A stretch of DNA of 63,382 nucleotides from Rhodanobacter sp. (GTDB taxonomy: Bacteria; Pseudomonadota; Gammaproteobacteria; Xanthomonadales; Rhodanobacteraceae), in contig SCRF01000016.1 of assembly GCA_004322005.1 (NCBI GenBank), positions 1-63,382 of the forward strand. Direction: 5' to 3'. Position 1 is the first letter of the stretch, and each line of letters begins with the position of its first letter. Shown here piece after piece: positions 1 to 9,904 of this stretch. The translations under genes were made by a program, and so were the position numbers. The notes beneath the pieces are model-generated. The model did no database searches, was not told the origin of the DNA, and worked only from the letters and a program-made list of their open reading frames with translations.

Positions 1-21
1 CGCGCGGCCTGAGGCCGCGCG
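1..21. other. Perfect hairpin upstream of pstC
   Basis: A 9-bp perfect inverted repeat (cgcgcggcc / ggccgcgcg) with a 3-base loop. It probably lies between an upstream gene, expected to be pstS but outside the window, and pstC. No strong T run follows, so it may be an mRNA end-protecting or attenuating hairpin rather than a full terminator. Confidence 0.4.
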
Positions 22-64
22 CAGCTTGCTTTTGATCAAAAAAACACCGACGGAAACGTGCCCC

Positions 65-1039
65 ATGCAAGTGACCCGCGCCGAACAACCGCTTGCCCGC
101 GACATAGACAAACGCTCGCTGGCCGATGCACGTCACGACCGCATCTTCCAGCGGGTACTGAAGTTCTGCGCCCTGCTGGTTCTGGCGACATTGCTGGGTG
201 CGGCATTGTCGACATTGTGGGGCGGGCGCGAGGTGCTGTTCGGGCACGGCCTGCATTTTCTCACCAGCGACACGTGGAATCCGGTCACCGACGACTACGG
301 CGCCATGGCCCCGATCTTCGGCACCCTGGTGACCTCGGTGATCGCCCTGGTGCTTGCAGTACCCGTGAGTTTCGGCATTGCCATCTTCCTGACCGAGATC
401 GCCCCCGCCTGGATGCGCGGACCGGTAAGTGCGGCCATCGAGTTGCTCGCCGGCATTCCCTCGATCATCTACGGCATGTGGGGCCTGTTCGTGTTTGTGC
501 CGTTCATGGCCAACATCGAACCCGCACTGTCGAACATACTGGGCAGACTGCCGTTGATCGGCCAGTTGTTCCAGGGTCCACCGCTGGGGCTGGGTCTTTT
601 GACGGCGGGCATCGTGCTGGCCGTGATGATCCTGCCATTCATTTCCTCGGTGATGCGCGAAGTGTTCCAGACCGTGCCTACGCGGTTGAAGGAATCGTCC
701 TATGCGCTCGGTTCCACCACGTGGGAGGTGCTGTGGGATATCGTGCTTCCCTACACACGTTCGGCGGTCATCGGCGGCATCTTCCTTGGCCTGGGTCGCG
801 CGCTCGGTGAAACCATGGCGGTAACCTTCGTGCTGGGCAATTCCTACAACATCACCTCGTCGCTGCTGATGCCCGGCACGTCGATCTCCTCCAGCATCGC
901 CAACGAATTCAACGAGGCCGTGGGCATCCATCGGTCCGCGCTCATTGCACTGGGCTTCCTGCTGTTCGTGGTCACCTTTGTCGTGCTGCTTGTCGCGCGC
1001 CTGATGCTGCACCAGCTGGCCAAGCGGGAGGGCAGGTAA
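65..1039 (+). CDS. pstC: Phosphate ABC transporter permease PstC
   Basis: Inner-membrane permease of the high-affinity phosphate importer; with PstA it forms the channel driven by PstB. The 324-residue protein has about six hydrophobic segments and, in its last third, the ABC-permease coupling motif (ESSYALGSTTWEVL...). The ATG at 65 is preferred over an in-frame TTG at 26 because ggaaa lies 8 bases upstream of it and the protein then begins at the usual family position. The stop overlaps the pstA start (TAATG), implying translational coupling. PstS is expected to the left of the window. In this family expression is usually induced by phosphate starvation through PhoBR; no Pho box can be judged here. 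Confidence 0.95.
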   Translation: MQVTRAEQPLARDIDKRSLADARHDRIFQRVLKFCALLVLATLLGAALSTLWGGREVLFGHGLHFLTSDTWNPVTDDYGAMAPIFGTLVTSVIALVLAVPVSFGIAIFLTEIAPAWMRGPVSAAIELLAGIPSIIYGMWGLFVFVPFMANIEPALSNILGRLPLIGQLFQGPPLGLGLLTAGIVLAVMILPFISSVMREVFQTVPTRLKESSYALGSTTWEVLWDIVLPYTRSAVIGGIFLGLGRALGETMAVTFVLGNSYNITSSLLMPGTSISSSIANEFNEAVGIHRSALIALGFLLFVVTFVVLLVARLMLHQLAKREGR

Positions 1040-1911
1040 TGTCAGCTGCCGGCATCTATCTTCGCCGCCGTATCACCAACGTGGGGGCGCTGATCTTCGG
1101 CAGTCTCGCGACCGCATTGGGCCTGCTTTTCCTGGTGTGGATCCTGTGGGTGACGATCAGCAACGGTATCAGCTCGATCCATCTGAACCTGTTCACCAAG
1201 ATCACCGCCTATGCCGACCAGGGCGGCCTTTCCAATGCCATCGTCGGCAGTCTGATCATGGATCTGATGGCACTGCTGATCTGCGCCCCGATCGGCGTGA
1301 TGGCCGGAACCTATCTGGCCGAGTATGCCAATCGCACCCGTCTGGGTTCCTCAATCCGCTTCCTCAACGACATCCTGCTGTCGGCGCCGTCAATCGTAAT
1401 GGGCCTGTTCGTCTACGTGATCATCGTGCTGCCGATGTCGAACATGACCCACGGCAACATCTCGTTCTCCGGCTTTGCCGGCGGTGTGGCGCTGGCCCTG
1501 ATCGGCCTGCCGGTCATCGTGCGCACCACCGACGAAATGCTCCAGCTGGTGCCCGGCACGCTGCGCGAGGCGGCGCTGTCGCTGGGCGTGCCGCAGTGGA
1601 AGCTCACCGTCCAGGTGCTGATCCGCGCGGCCAGCTCCGGTATCCTGACCGGCATCCTGCTGGCCCTGGCCCGGCTGGCCGGCGAGACGGCACCGCTGCT
1701 GTTCACCGCCTTCGGCAACAATTTCATGACCTTGCATCCGCTGGACAAGATGGCCAGCCTGCCGATAGCGATCTACCAGTACACCAACGATCCAAGCCCG
1801 GCCATGCATTCGATCGCCTGGGCCGGAGCGTTGCTGATCACGCTTTTCGTGCTGGCATTGAGCCTGCTGACACGCCTGCTGTTTTCGCGCAAGAAGGTGA
1901 GCTATGAATGA
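1039..1911 (+). CDS. pstA: Phosphate ABC transporter permease PstA
   Basis: Second permease subunit of the Pst phosphate importer, 290 residues, with hydrophobic segments spread along the chain. The conserved coupling loop reads [20 protein letters not shown], at about residue 175, and docks on PstB. The ATG shares its A with the pstC stop codon, and the pstA stop overlaps the start of pstB by 8 bases, so the three genes are a tightly coupled operon. The match to the family is unambiguous from sequence and context. Confidence 0.95.
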   Translation: MSAAGIYLRRRITNVGALIFGSLATALGLLFLVWILWVTISNGISSIHLNLFTKITAYADQGGLSNAIVGSLIMDLMALLICAPIGVMAGTYLAEYANRTRLGSSIRFLNDILLSAPSIVMGLFVYVIIVLPMSNMTHGNISFSGFAGGVALALIGLPVIVRTTDEMLQLVPGTLREAALSLGVPQWKLTVQVLIRAASSGILTGILLALARLAGETAPLLFTAFGNNFMTLHPLDKMASLPIAIYQYTNDPSPAMHSIAWAGALLITLFVLALSLLTRLLFSRKKVSYE

Positions 1912-2707
1912 CCTTGCCGCCGCCATCGCGGCGCCCCTGGCCGATGTCCAGGAGAACACCAAGATCAAGGTGCGTGACGTGCACTTCTACTACAGCGGCT
2001 TCCAGGCGCTGAAAGGCGTCAGCATGGACATCCCGGAAAAGCAGGTCACCGCCATCATCGGGCCGTCCGGTTGCGGCAAGTCCACCCTGTTGCGCATCTT
2101 CAACCGCATCTACGCGATCTATCCCAAGCTGGAGGCCACGGGCACGATCGAGCTGGACGGCGAGAACATCCTCGACCCCGGTTATTCGATGAATCGCCTG
2201 CGCAGCAAGGTCGGCATGGTGTTCCAGAAGCCGGTACCGTTTCCGATGACGATTTTCGAGAACGTGGCCTATGGCATCCGCCATCACGAAAAGCTGTCCA
2301 AACCCGTCATGGCCGATCGCGTCGAGCAGGCGCTGCGCAGCGCCGCACTGTGGGACGAGGTGAAAGACAAGCTCAAGCAGAACGCGCTCGGTCTCTCCGG
2401 TGGTCAGCAGCAGCGGCTGTGCATCGCTCGCGCCATCGCGCTGAAACCCGAGGTGCTGCTGCTGGACGAGCCGACCTCGGCGCTCGATCCGATCGCTACC
2501 AGCCGCATCGAACAATTGGTGGAGGAGCTCAAGAGCGAGTACACCATAGTCATCGTCACCCACAACATGCAGCAGGCGGCTCGCGTCTCCGATTGCACCG
2601 GCTTCATGTACATCGGCGAGCTGATCGAGTTCGGCAACACCGAAAAGATCTTCACCAAACCGGACAAGAAGCAGACCGAGGACTACATCACCGGACGTTT
2701 CGGATAA
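1904..2707 (+). CDS. pstB: Phosphate import ATP-binding protein PstB
   Basis: Cytoplasmic ATPase of the Pst importer (267 residues). Visible motifs are Walker [10 protein letters not shown] near residue 50, the ABC signature LSGGQQQRL near 165, Walker [14 protein letters not shown], and the switch histidine in IVTHNMQQA. The family-typical segment [18 protein letters not shown] is present. It overlaps the end of pstA by 8 bases. A 112-bp gap without a clear terminator separates it from phoU, which is likely co-transcribed. Confidence 0.97.
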   Translation: MNDLAAAIAAPLADVQENTKIKVRDVHFYYSGFQALKGVSMDIPEKQVTAIIGPSGCGKSTLLRIFNRIYAIYPKLEATGTIELDGENILDPGYSMNRLRSKVGMVFQKPVPFPMTIFENVAYGIRHHEKLSKPVMADRVEQALRSAALWDEVKDKLKQNALGLSGGQQQRLCIARAIALKPEVLLLDEPTSALDPIATSRIEQLVEELKSEYTIVIVTHNMQQAARVSDCTGFMYIGELIEFGNTEKIFTKPDKKQTEDYITGRFG

Positions 2708-2819
2708 TCATGGCAACACTCCCTCTGCCCTGCAGGCAGCAGTTCCCTCGGCGGAGAGATGGCCAGGGTGTGAGGCCACGTCGCCCCGCGCCCCCTACCC
2801 CAAGCATGCGAGCACCGAT

Positions 2820-3557
2820 ATGAGCAGCACCGGAAAAGACCACATCATCAAAAGCTACGACAGCGAGCTGAGCCGCCTTACCGGCGAAATCGTGCGCATG
2901 GGAGAACTGTCGGTCAGCCAGCTGGAGTCAGCGATCGACGTGATCGGTCGCCGTGACGAACGCGCTGCCCGGCGCGTAGTGGACAACGATGAAGCGATAG
3001 ACCATCTCGAACAGGAAATCAGCCATGACGTGGTGCGCCTGCTCGCCCTGCGCGCACCAATGGCCGGCGACCTGCGCAACGTGTTCGCCGCCCTGCGTAT
3101 CGCCGCCGACATCGAACGCATCGGCGACTATGCCGCCAACGTGGCCAAGCGTTCGATTCCACTGTCGATGATGCCGCCGATACCCCCGACCAAGGGCCTT
3201 GACTACCTTGCCGAACTGGCGGCTGAAGAAGTGCGCGACGTGCTGAAGGCCTATCACGAGCAGGATGCCGAGCGTGCCTACCAAGTATGGAAAGACGATG
3301 CCGAGCTGGACGAAGCCTACACCGGTTACTTCCGCCAGCTGCTCACCTACATGATGGAAGATCCGCGCAACATCACGCCCTGCACGCACCTGCTGTTCAT
3401 GGCCAAGAACATCGAACGGATTGGCGACCACGCCACCAATATCGCCGAAAGCGTGTGGTATCAGGTGCATGGTGAGCCGCTCACCAAGCAGCGCCCGAAC
3501 CGTGACCTGACCTCAAGCCCGGAGTCGGTGAATCTCGGCGACAAACCCGCCAAGTAG
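2820..3557 (+). CDS. phoU: Phosphate signalling protein PhoU
   Basis: Peripheral membrane regulator that links the Pst transporter to the PhoR sensor kinase, holding the Pho regulon off when phosphate is plentiful. The 245-residue protein shows the two tandem three-helix PhoU repeats; the paired metal-binding signatures read AADIERIGDYAANVA near residue 95 and AKNIERIGDHATNIAE near 200. It is the last gene of the pst operon; the 227 bp that follow contain no recognisable gene before the tRNA. Confidence 0.96.
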   Translation: MSSTGKDHIIKSYDSELSRLTGEIVRMGELSVSQLESAIDVIGRRDERAARRVVDNDEAIDHLEQEISHDVVRLLALRAPMAGDLRNVFAALRIAADIERIGDYAANVAKRSIPLSMMPPIPPTKGLDYLAELAAEEVRDVLKAYHEQDAERAYQVWKDDAELDEAYTGYFRQLLTYMMEDPRNITPCTHLLFMAKNIERIGDHATNIAESVWYQVHGEPLTKQRPNRDLTSSPESVNLGDKPAK

Positions 3558-3784
3558 TCACTCGATTCAGAGCCAGGTGATAGCGGCCGGCGGGAACAAG
3601 CGGCGGGCGGGCGTCACTCAGCGTTGGATCGCTGACGACGGACTACAACGGACGATACGGCGGAAATACTTGCTGCAGGCATCGTCTGATGCTCGGGCCG
3701 GTCTGAGGCAGCACCCGGGAAAATGCCGGGGCGACTGGTTTATCCAACCCCGATTTTGCCCAACCCCGATGATGAGCGCTGAAT

Positions 3785-3861
3785 TGGTCGGGGCGGCGAG
3801 ATTCGAACTCGCGACCACTACGCCCCCAGCGTAGTGCGCTACCAGGCTGCGCTACGCCCCG
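3785..3861 (-). tRNA. tRNA-Pro, anticodon GGG
   Basis: A 77-nt cloverleaf on the minus strand. The 7-bp acceptor stem is cggggcg/cgccccg, the T arm has the standard GTTCGAATC loop, and the anticodon stem CTACG/CGTAG closes the 7-base loop CTGGGGG, giving anticodon GGG (reads CCC). The discriminator base A is followed by an encoded CCA. Its position behind ihfA and a MerR gene is common in Pseudomonas and Xanthomonas relatives. Confidence 0.95.
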
Positions 3862-3918
3862 ACGAAACAGCGAATGTGCATTCTAACAGAATCCCGGCGA
3901 TCGCCGAAAGCCGTCCGT

Positions 3919-4275
3919 TCAACGCCGAAGAAGCAGCAGCACTTCTTCCAGTTCCATCCGCACCTGGCGCACGATCTGGTGCGAGATGCTTGCTTCCATC
4001 CGTGCCTGCGGACCTTCCAGCCGTGCACGCGCACCGCTGATGGTGAAACCTTCGTCGTACAACAATGAACGTATCTGGCGGATCATCAATACGTCGTGGC
4101 GCTGGTAATAGCGGCGGTTGCCGCGGCGCTTGACCGGATTGAGCGCGGGAAACTCCTGCTCCCAATACCGCAGCACGTGGGGTTTCACACCGCACAACTC
4201 GCCGACTTCACCGATGGTGAAGTAGCGCTTGGCCGGAATCGCCGGCAGCTCGGTGTTATTCCCTTGATCCAGCAT
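3919..4275 (-). CDS. MerR-family transcriptional regulator next to ihfA
   Basis: A 118-residue DNA-binding protein. The N-terminal winged helix-turn-helix is clear ([20 protein letters not shown], residues about 18-37), followed by the wing segment [15 protein letters not shown]. The remaining helix [16 protein letters not shown] is short and there are no metal-binding cysteines of the MerR/CueR kind, so it belongs to the compact ihfA-linked MerR group whose ligand is unknown. Its start overlaps the 3' end of ihfA by 20 bp, so the two are co-translated. Confidence 0.9.
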   Translation of the reverse strand: MLDQGNNTELPAIPAKRYFTIGEVGELCGVKPHVLRYWEQEFPALNPVKRRGNRRYYQRHDVLMIRQIRSLLYDEGFTISGARARLEGPQARMEASISHQIVRQVRMELEEVLLLLRR

Positions 4276-4555
4276 AACCTTCGACTCTTGCCTTGAGTTT
4301 CTGCCCTGGTCGGAATGTCACTACGCGCCGGGCCGAGATGGGAATCTCTTCACCGGTTTTCGGATTGCGTCCCGGTCGCTGATTTTTCAACCGCAGATCG
4401 AAATTGCCGAACCCGGACAATTTCACCTGCTCGCCCTTTTCGAGCGCTTCGCGAACCACCTCGAAGTAGGCGTCCACGAATTCCTTCGCCTCGCGCTTGT
4501 TGAGCCCCACGTCGAGGAAAAGCCGCTCGGCCATTTCCGCCTTGGTCAGCGCCAT
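4256..4555 (-). CDS. ihfA: Integration host factor alpha subunit
   Basis: Small nucleoid protein (99 residues) that pairs with IHF-beta to bend DNA at specific sites. The sequence [20 protein letters not shown] and the beta-arm segment [20 protein letters not shown] with its intercalating proline are typical. It starts one base after the pheT stop, as in the enterobacterial pheST-ihfA operon, and overlaps the MerR gene at its 3' end. Confidence 0.97.
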   Translation of the reverse strand: MALTKAEMAERLFLDVGLNKREAKEFVDAYFEVVREALEKGEQVKLSGFGNFDLRLKNQRPGRNPKTGEEIPISARRVVTFRPGQKLKARVEGYAGSRE

Positions 4556-4556
4556 C

Positions 4557-6986
4557 TCATCCTCGCAACTTTGCCCTGCATGTTTGCTCCAACGCAGCTA
4601 TCGCTTCTCGTACGCAACGGTCCGCGTCGTCGTCAGTAAGGGTGCGTGAAGCGTCCTGTAAAATCAAGCCCATAGCGAGACTTTTTCTGCCCACATCGAC
4701 CCCTCTGCCACTGTACCGGTCAAACAGCCGCAGCTCTTTCAGGCGCGCGCCGAGGGTGGCGCGCACAACTTGCTCAATTTGTGACCAGTTGATCTCTTCC
4801 GGCAAGTCCAGCGCAATGTCGCGGCGTACCGAGGGGAAATGCGGAACCGGCTTCGCCTGCGGCAGGCGCCGCGCCAGCACCGGCTCCAGCGCCAGTTCCA
4901 GCACGTGGACATCGGCCCCCAGATCCAGCGACTTGGCCAGCTGCGGGTGCAGCGCACCAAGATAGCCGACCGTGACGCCATCACGCGCGACGCGCGCACC
5001 GCGCCCGGGATGCAGCCAGCCGGACAGCTGGTCGGCGTGCACCGACCAGCGCTGCGGCTCGCCGCCCCAGGCGATCAATGCGTCCAGATCGCCCTTGAGA
5101 TCGTGGAAATCCAGCAATCGGGGAGACTCGCCCCATTGCTCCGCGCGTGCGTGGCCGCAGGCGACGATGGCCAGGCTCGGCGTTTCCACCGGCGGATCGC
5201 CCGCTTGAAGAGTCCGGCCATGGATGGCCGGTTCTTCGCGCAGGGACGCGTCTTGTTGAAATACCCGCGCGACCTCGAACAACCGCACCCTTTCCTGCTG
5301 GCGGGCGCGATTGTGCCGCAATGCCTCGATCAGGCCCGGCAGCAGCGAGGGTCGCATCACCGCCAGATCCGCCGACAGCGGATTGGCCAGGGGCACCAGC
5401 CGTTCGGTGAAGCCCCAACGCGCCAGCAGATCGGCCGCCACGAAGGACAGGTTCACCGCCTCGTGATAGCCGCGCGCGGCCAGCTGTTCGCGCAGCGCCA
5501 GTTCGCCGATGCGCGCTTCCGGCTCGATCGCCAGCGCGAGCGCGCCGGTGGGCGAATGGGTGGGAATGTTGTCGTAGCCGAAGATGCGCGCGACTTCCTC
5601 GATCAGGTCCTCCTCGCGCTCGATGTCGAAGCGGCTGCTCGGCGCGGTGACCTGCCAGCCGTTCGCCGTTGCGGTCACGTGCATGCCCAGCGCAGTGAAG
5701 ATACGCGTCACTTCGGCATCGGCCACGTCCACGCCCAACACCCGCTTGAGCCGCATCCGACGCAGCGTCACGGTCGGCGGCGGCGGCAGGTCGGCAAGGT
5801 TTTCCGCCCGCAGCACCGGCCCGACCCGGCCGCCGGCAATCGCCAGCAACAGCCCGCTGGCGCGCTCCAACGCACGGCGCGGCAGCTCGGGATCGACACC
5901 TCGCTCGAAACGGTGCGAGGCATCGGTGTGCAGGCCGAGCTTGCGCGCACGGCCCATGATCGCCGCCGGCGCGAAATGCGCGGATTCGAGGAAGACGTTG
6001 CGGGTAGCGTCGGTGACGCGCGAGTCGTAACCGCCCATCACGCCGGCCACGGCCAAAGCCTTGTGCTCGTCGGCGATCAGCACGAAGCCTTCGTCCAGCT
6101 TCGCTTCGTTGCCGTCGAGCAGCTTCAGCGACTCGCCGGCACCGGCATGACGCACCACGATATCGCCTTGCAGCGTGTCGTTATCGAACGCGTGCAGCGG
6201 CTGCCCCAGTTCCAGCATCACGTAGTTGGTGATGTCGACGACCGCGCTGATCGGACGCAGGCCGGCGCGGCGCAGGCGCTCGGCCAGCCACAACGGCGTG
6301 CGTGCCGCCGGATCAATGCCCTCGACGATGCGGCCCAGATAGCGCGGCGCATCCTTGCCTGCCTGCAGCCGGATGCCACGGCGCGCCTCGCTGGCAACCG
6401 GTGCATCCACCTGTGCCGGCACCTTCACCGCACTGCCGAACAGCGCGGCGACATCGTGCGCCAGGCCGTACAAGCCCAGGCAATCGGGTCGATTCGGCGT
6501 GAGCTTCAACTCGATGCTGGCATCGGGCAGTCCGAGGCAGTCGGCCAGCGGCTGGCCGATCGGCGCATCCAGCGGCAACTCCAGCAGGCCCGAGGCATCG
6601 GTGTCGATGCCCAGCTCCTTCGCCGAGCACAGCATGCCGCACGATTCGACGCCGCGCAGCTTCGCCGCCGTGATGGAAATACCACCGGGCAGCTTCGCAC
6701 CCACCATCGCCAGCGGCACCTTGATGCCCACGCGCGCGTTCGGCGCGCCACAGACGATCTGCAGCGGCGCGCCCTGCCCCACATCGACCTTGCATACCCG
6801 CAGGCGATCGGCTTGCGGATGCGGCTCGGCTGCGACGATCTCGGCCACCACCACGCCGGCGAGCTCCTCGCCCAGCGGGGTCAGCTCTTCCACTTCCAGC
6901 CCGGCCATGGTCAGTGCATGGGCCAGCGCCGCCCGATCGGCCTTGATGTCGACCAGCTCGCGCAGCCAGTTCTCGGAGAATTTCAT
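4557..6986 (-). CDS. pheT: Phenylalanyl-tRNA synthetase beta subunit
   Basis: Beta chain of the (alpha-beta)2 enzyme that charges tRNA-Phe. The 809 residues include the N-terminal tRNA-binding domain ([17 protein letters not shown] near residue 50), the B3/B4 editing domain, the B5 domain, and a C-terminal FDX-ACB domain ([16 protein letters not shown]). The ATG at 6986 has gagg 7 bases upstream and is preferred over the adjacent GTG at 6989. At 5208-5245 the gene contains a palindromic repeat also found after tsf, translated in frame as [16 protein letters not shown] in a variable region. It lies 141 bp after pheS. Confidence 0.97.
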   Translation of the reverse strand: MKFSENWLRELVDIKADRAALAHALTMAGLEVEELTPLGEELAGVVVAEIVAAEPHPQADRLRVCKVDVGQGAPLQIVCGAPNARVGIKVPLAMVGAKLPGGISITAAKLRGVESCGMLCSAKELGIDTDASGLLELPLDAPIGQPLADCLGLPDASIELKLTPNRPDCLGLYGLAHDVAALFGSAVKVPAQVDAPVASEARRGIRLQAGKDAPRYLGRIVEGIDPAARTPLWLAERLRRAGLRPISAVVDITNYVMLELGQPLHAFDNDTLQGDIVVRHAGAGESLKLLDGNEAKLDEGFVLIADEHKALAVAGVMGGYDSRVTDATRNVFLESAHFAPAAIMGRARKLGLHTDASHRFERGVDPELPRRALERASGLLLAIAGGRVGPVLRAENLADLPPPPTVTLRRMRLKRVLGVDVADAEVTRIFTALGMHVTATANGWQVTAPSSRFDIEREEDLIEEVARIFGYDNIPTHSPTGALALAIEPEARIGELALREQLAARGYHEAVNLSFVAADLLARWGFTERLVPLANPLSADLAVMRPSLLPGLIEALRHNRARQQERVRLFEVARVFQQDASLREEPAIHGRTLQAGDPPVETPSLAIVACGHARAEQWGESPRLLDFHDLKGDLDALIAWGGEPQRWSVHADQLSGWLHPGRGARVARDGVTVGYLGALHPQLAKSLDLGADVHVLELALEPVLARRLPQAKPVPHFPSVRRDIALDLPEEINWSQIEQVVRATLGARLKELRLFDRYSGRGVDVGRKSLAMGLILQDASRTLTDDDADRCVREAIAALEQTCRAKLRG
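5208..5245. repeat. Palindromic repeat inside pheT coding sequence
   Basis: The + strand carries aagagtccggcca then tggatggccgg then ttct. This nearly equals the reverse complement of the intergenic repeat at 19782-19808, and the downstream cagggacg resembles the cagggatg that follows the intergenic copies. It is read through in frame by pheT on the minus strand. Confidence 0.6.
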
Positions 6987-7127
6987 CACAGGCCTCGGGA
7001 CCGGGGGCCAGGGGCCGGGGATCGGTCCGCAAAACGTCTCATCGCCATATCGAATGTCCTTCGCTTGTCAACGCCCACATCAAGAACTCCTGCCAGCCCC
7101 GGCCTCGCCACCAGTCCCTGGTCCCCA

Positions 7128-8249
<1,122 letters not shown>

Positions 8250-8251
8250 TC

Positions 8252-8290
8252 AATCCTCTCCCCAGAGGAAACAAGAGCAGGGGAGAGGAG
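8252..8290. repeat. Interspersed palindromic repeat, 'ctcaccc' family, copy 2
   Basis: Opposite orientation to copy 1: ccctcacctcaatcctctcc then a short spacer and aggggagagg. Copies 1 and 2 face each other across about 70 bp in the rplT-pheS gap. Confidence 0.8.
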
Positions 8291-8315
8291 GCAATCGCAA
8301 AGAGCGTTCATCCAA

Positions 8316-8351
8316 ATAAAAACGGGGAGGAGGCGTTTGGCCTCCTCCCCG
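8316..8351 (-). terminator. Rho-independent terminator after rplT
   Basis: On the minus strand a 12-bp perfect stem (cggggaggaggc / gcctcctccccg) with a 5-base loop is followed by TTTTTATTT. It ends the thrS-infC-rpmI-rplT transcript before pheST. Confidence 0.9.
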
Positions 8352-8394
8352 CTTGCTTTACATCATATCGTGCCGGCGCCCGCGCGCCGGACGA

Positions 8395-8754
8395 TCAAGC
8401 GGCCAGACTGGCCTTGGCCTTCTCGGCAATCACTTCGAACGCCTTGATGTCGTGCACGGCGATGTCGGCCAGCACCTTGCGGTCAACCGTGATGCCAGCC
8501 TTGTTCAGACCATTGATCAGGCGGCTGTAGGACAGGCCGAACATGCGTGCAGCGGCGTTGATGCGCACGATCCACAGTGCGCGGAACTGGCGCTTGCGCT
8601 GTTTGCGGCCGATATAGGCGTACTGACCGGCCTTGATGACCGCCTGGTTGGCGACCCGGAAGACCTTGCGGCGGGCATTGTAGTAGCCCTTCGCGCGGCC
8701 GATGACTTTCTTGTGACGACGACGGGCGGTAACGCCACGCTTTACACGAGCCAT
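8395..8754 (-). CDS. rplT: 50S ribosomal protein L20
   Basis: Ribosomal protein L20 (119 residues), an early binder of 23S rRNA in large-subunit assembly and, in enterobacteria, the translational repressor of rpmI-rplT. It begins [20 protein letters not shown] and is highly basic, with the conserved [20 protein letters not shown]. It follows rpmI by 16 bp, and a strong terminator lies directly after it. Confidence 0.98.
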   Translation of the reverse strand: MARVKRGVTARRRHKKVIGRAKGYYNARRKVFRVANQAVIKAGQYAYIGRKQRKRQFRALWIVRINAAARMFGLSYSRLINGLNKAGITVDRKVLADIAVHDIKAFEVIAEKAKASLAA

Positions 8755-8770
8755 GGTTTATCTCCTCGTC

Positions 8771-8968
8771 TTACAAGTACGGCAACATGCGCGCTACACC
8801 CTTGGTGTCGCACGCCTTGAGATGGTTCTTGGCACGCAGGCCACGTTTCTGCTTGGTCGACTTCTTGGTCAGAATGTGTGACTTGAAGGCGTGACCGCAC
8901 TTGATTTTGCCCGACGCGGTCTTGCGAAAACGCTTCGCCGCCGCCCGGTTGGTCTTGATCTTGGGCAT
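8771..8968 (-). CDS. rpmI: 50S ribosomal protein L35
   Basis: Ribosomal protein L35, 65 residues, starting [20 protein letters not shown]. An open frame continues upstream, but the family start and an aggga segment upstream fix the ATG at 8968. The gap to infC (8969-9334) is long because repeats fill it, which may separate the two transcriptionally. Confidence 0.97.
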   Translation of the reverse strand: MPKIKTNRAAAKRFRKTASGKIKCGHAFKSHILTKKSTKQKRGLRAKNHLKACDTKGVARMLPYL

Positions 8969-9130
8969 GGTAATGCTCCCTGATGGGGGTAACCCCGGTT
9001 TCTGACTGATCTGGCGGCGACCTTGATCCTGCTCGGGACCATGCCACGCTTTCCGTCCTGCCATGATCGGCTCACGACCCTTCCAGACGGGTCGAACCGG
9101 CGATTATACGCAGTTCATGCAACCGATGCC

Positions 9131-9304
9131 AGTAGGAGCACACCCTGTGCGCGATGCCAGCGCACCCTGTGCGCGATGCCGTAGGAGCCCGCTTGCGGGC
9201 GATGCTTTGCTTTCATGACTCGCAAGAGCCAAGAGCATCGCCCGCAAGCGGGCTCCTACGGCATCTCCCTCAAGAGCGTCGCGCACAGGGTGCGCTCCTA
9301 CGGC
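9131..9304. repeat. Compound REP cluster between infC and rpmI
   Basis: Several units of the 'gtaggagc...gcgatgc' repeat lie head to tail: gtaggagcacaccctgtgcg, a second gcgcaccctgtgcgcgatgcc, then an inverted pair gtaggagcccgcttgcgggc / gcccgcaagcgggctcctac, then another right-hand unit gcgcacagggtgcgctccta. The inverted units form long hairpins. They fill most of the 366-bp infC-rpmI gap; no gene is seen there. Confidence 0.85.
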
Positions 9305-9334
9305 AGAACGCGGCAGTCCAGTGCCGCGGCGCGG

Positions 9335-9859
9335 CTATTTTTTCTTCGGCCCGATCATCATCACCATCTGGCGCCCTTCCAGGCGCGGATAGGACTCGAT
9401 CTGGCCGTTCTCGCCGACGTCTTCCTGGATCTTCTTCGCCAGGTTCTGGCCAAGGTCCTGATGCGACATCTCGCGGCCGCGGAAGCGGATGGTGACCTTG
9501 ACCTTGTCACCCTCTTCGAGGAAGCGAAGCATGTTGCGCAGCTTGATCTGGTAGTCGCCCACGTCGGTGACCGGACGGAACTTCACCTCCTTGATCTCGA
9601 CCTGCTTCTGCTTCTTCTTGGCGGCCTGCGCCTTCTTCTGGGCTTCGAACTTGAACTTGCCGTAATCCATGATGCGGCAGACCGGCGGATCGCCGTTCGG
9701 CTGGATTTCGACCAGATCCATGCCGGCTTCCTGCGCCAGCGCCAGCGCCTCGTCGCGGGTGAGAATGCCCAGTTGCTCCGCCTCGGCGCCGATCACGCGT
9801 ACGCGCGGAACGCGGATTTCCGAGTTGCGACGATTACCCTTGTTGTCGGTGGTTGCGAT
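9335..9859 (-). CDS. infC: Translation initiation factor IF-3, AUC start codon
   Basis: IF-3 binds the 30S subunit, prevents premature 50S joining and checks start-codon pairing. The two IF-3 domains are clear (EIRVPRVRVIG at the N-terminus; VKVTIRFRGREMSHQDLGQ in the C-domain). No ATG or GTG gives a full-length protein: the first GTG (9796) would remove the conserved N-terminus. With ATC at 9857-9859 the product has the normal 174 residues and starts (M)ATTDNKGNRRNSEIRV. GGAGG lies 8 bases upstream (9868-9872). E. coli infC starts at AUU, which allows IF-3 to repress its own synthesis, so the same control is likely here. It follows thrS by 45 bp. Confidence 0.9.
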   Translation of the reverse strand: MATTDNKGNRRNSEIRVPRVRVIGAEAEQLGILTRDEALALAQEAGMDLVEIQPNGDPPVCRIMDYGKFKFEAQKKAQAAKKKQKQVEIKEVKFRPVTDVGDYQIKLRNMLRFLEEGDKVKVTIRFRGREMSHQDLGQNLAKKIQEDVGENGQIESYPRLEGRQMVMMIGPKKK

Positions 9860-9867
9860 ACCACGAT

Positions 9868-9872
9868 CCTCC
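9868..9872 (-). promoter_or_regulatory. infC ribosome binding site that decides the AUC start
   Basis: A perfect GGAGG on the minus strand, 8 bases before ATC (9859-9857). No ATG, GTG or TTG lies in frame at a suitable distance. Confidence 0.75.
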
Positions 9873-9904
9873 AGAAGAAGTGTTGATTGGACCGAACAGT
9901 GCTA

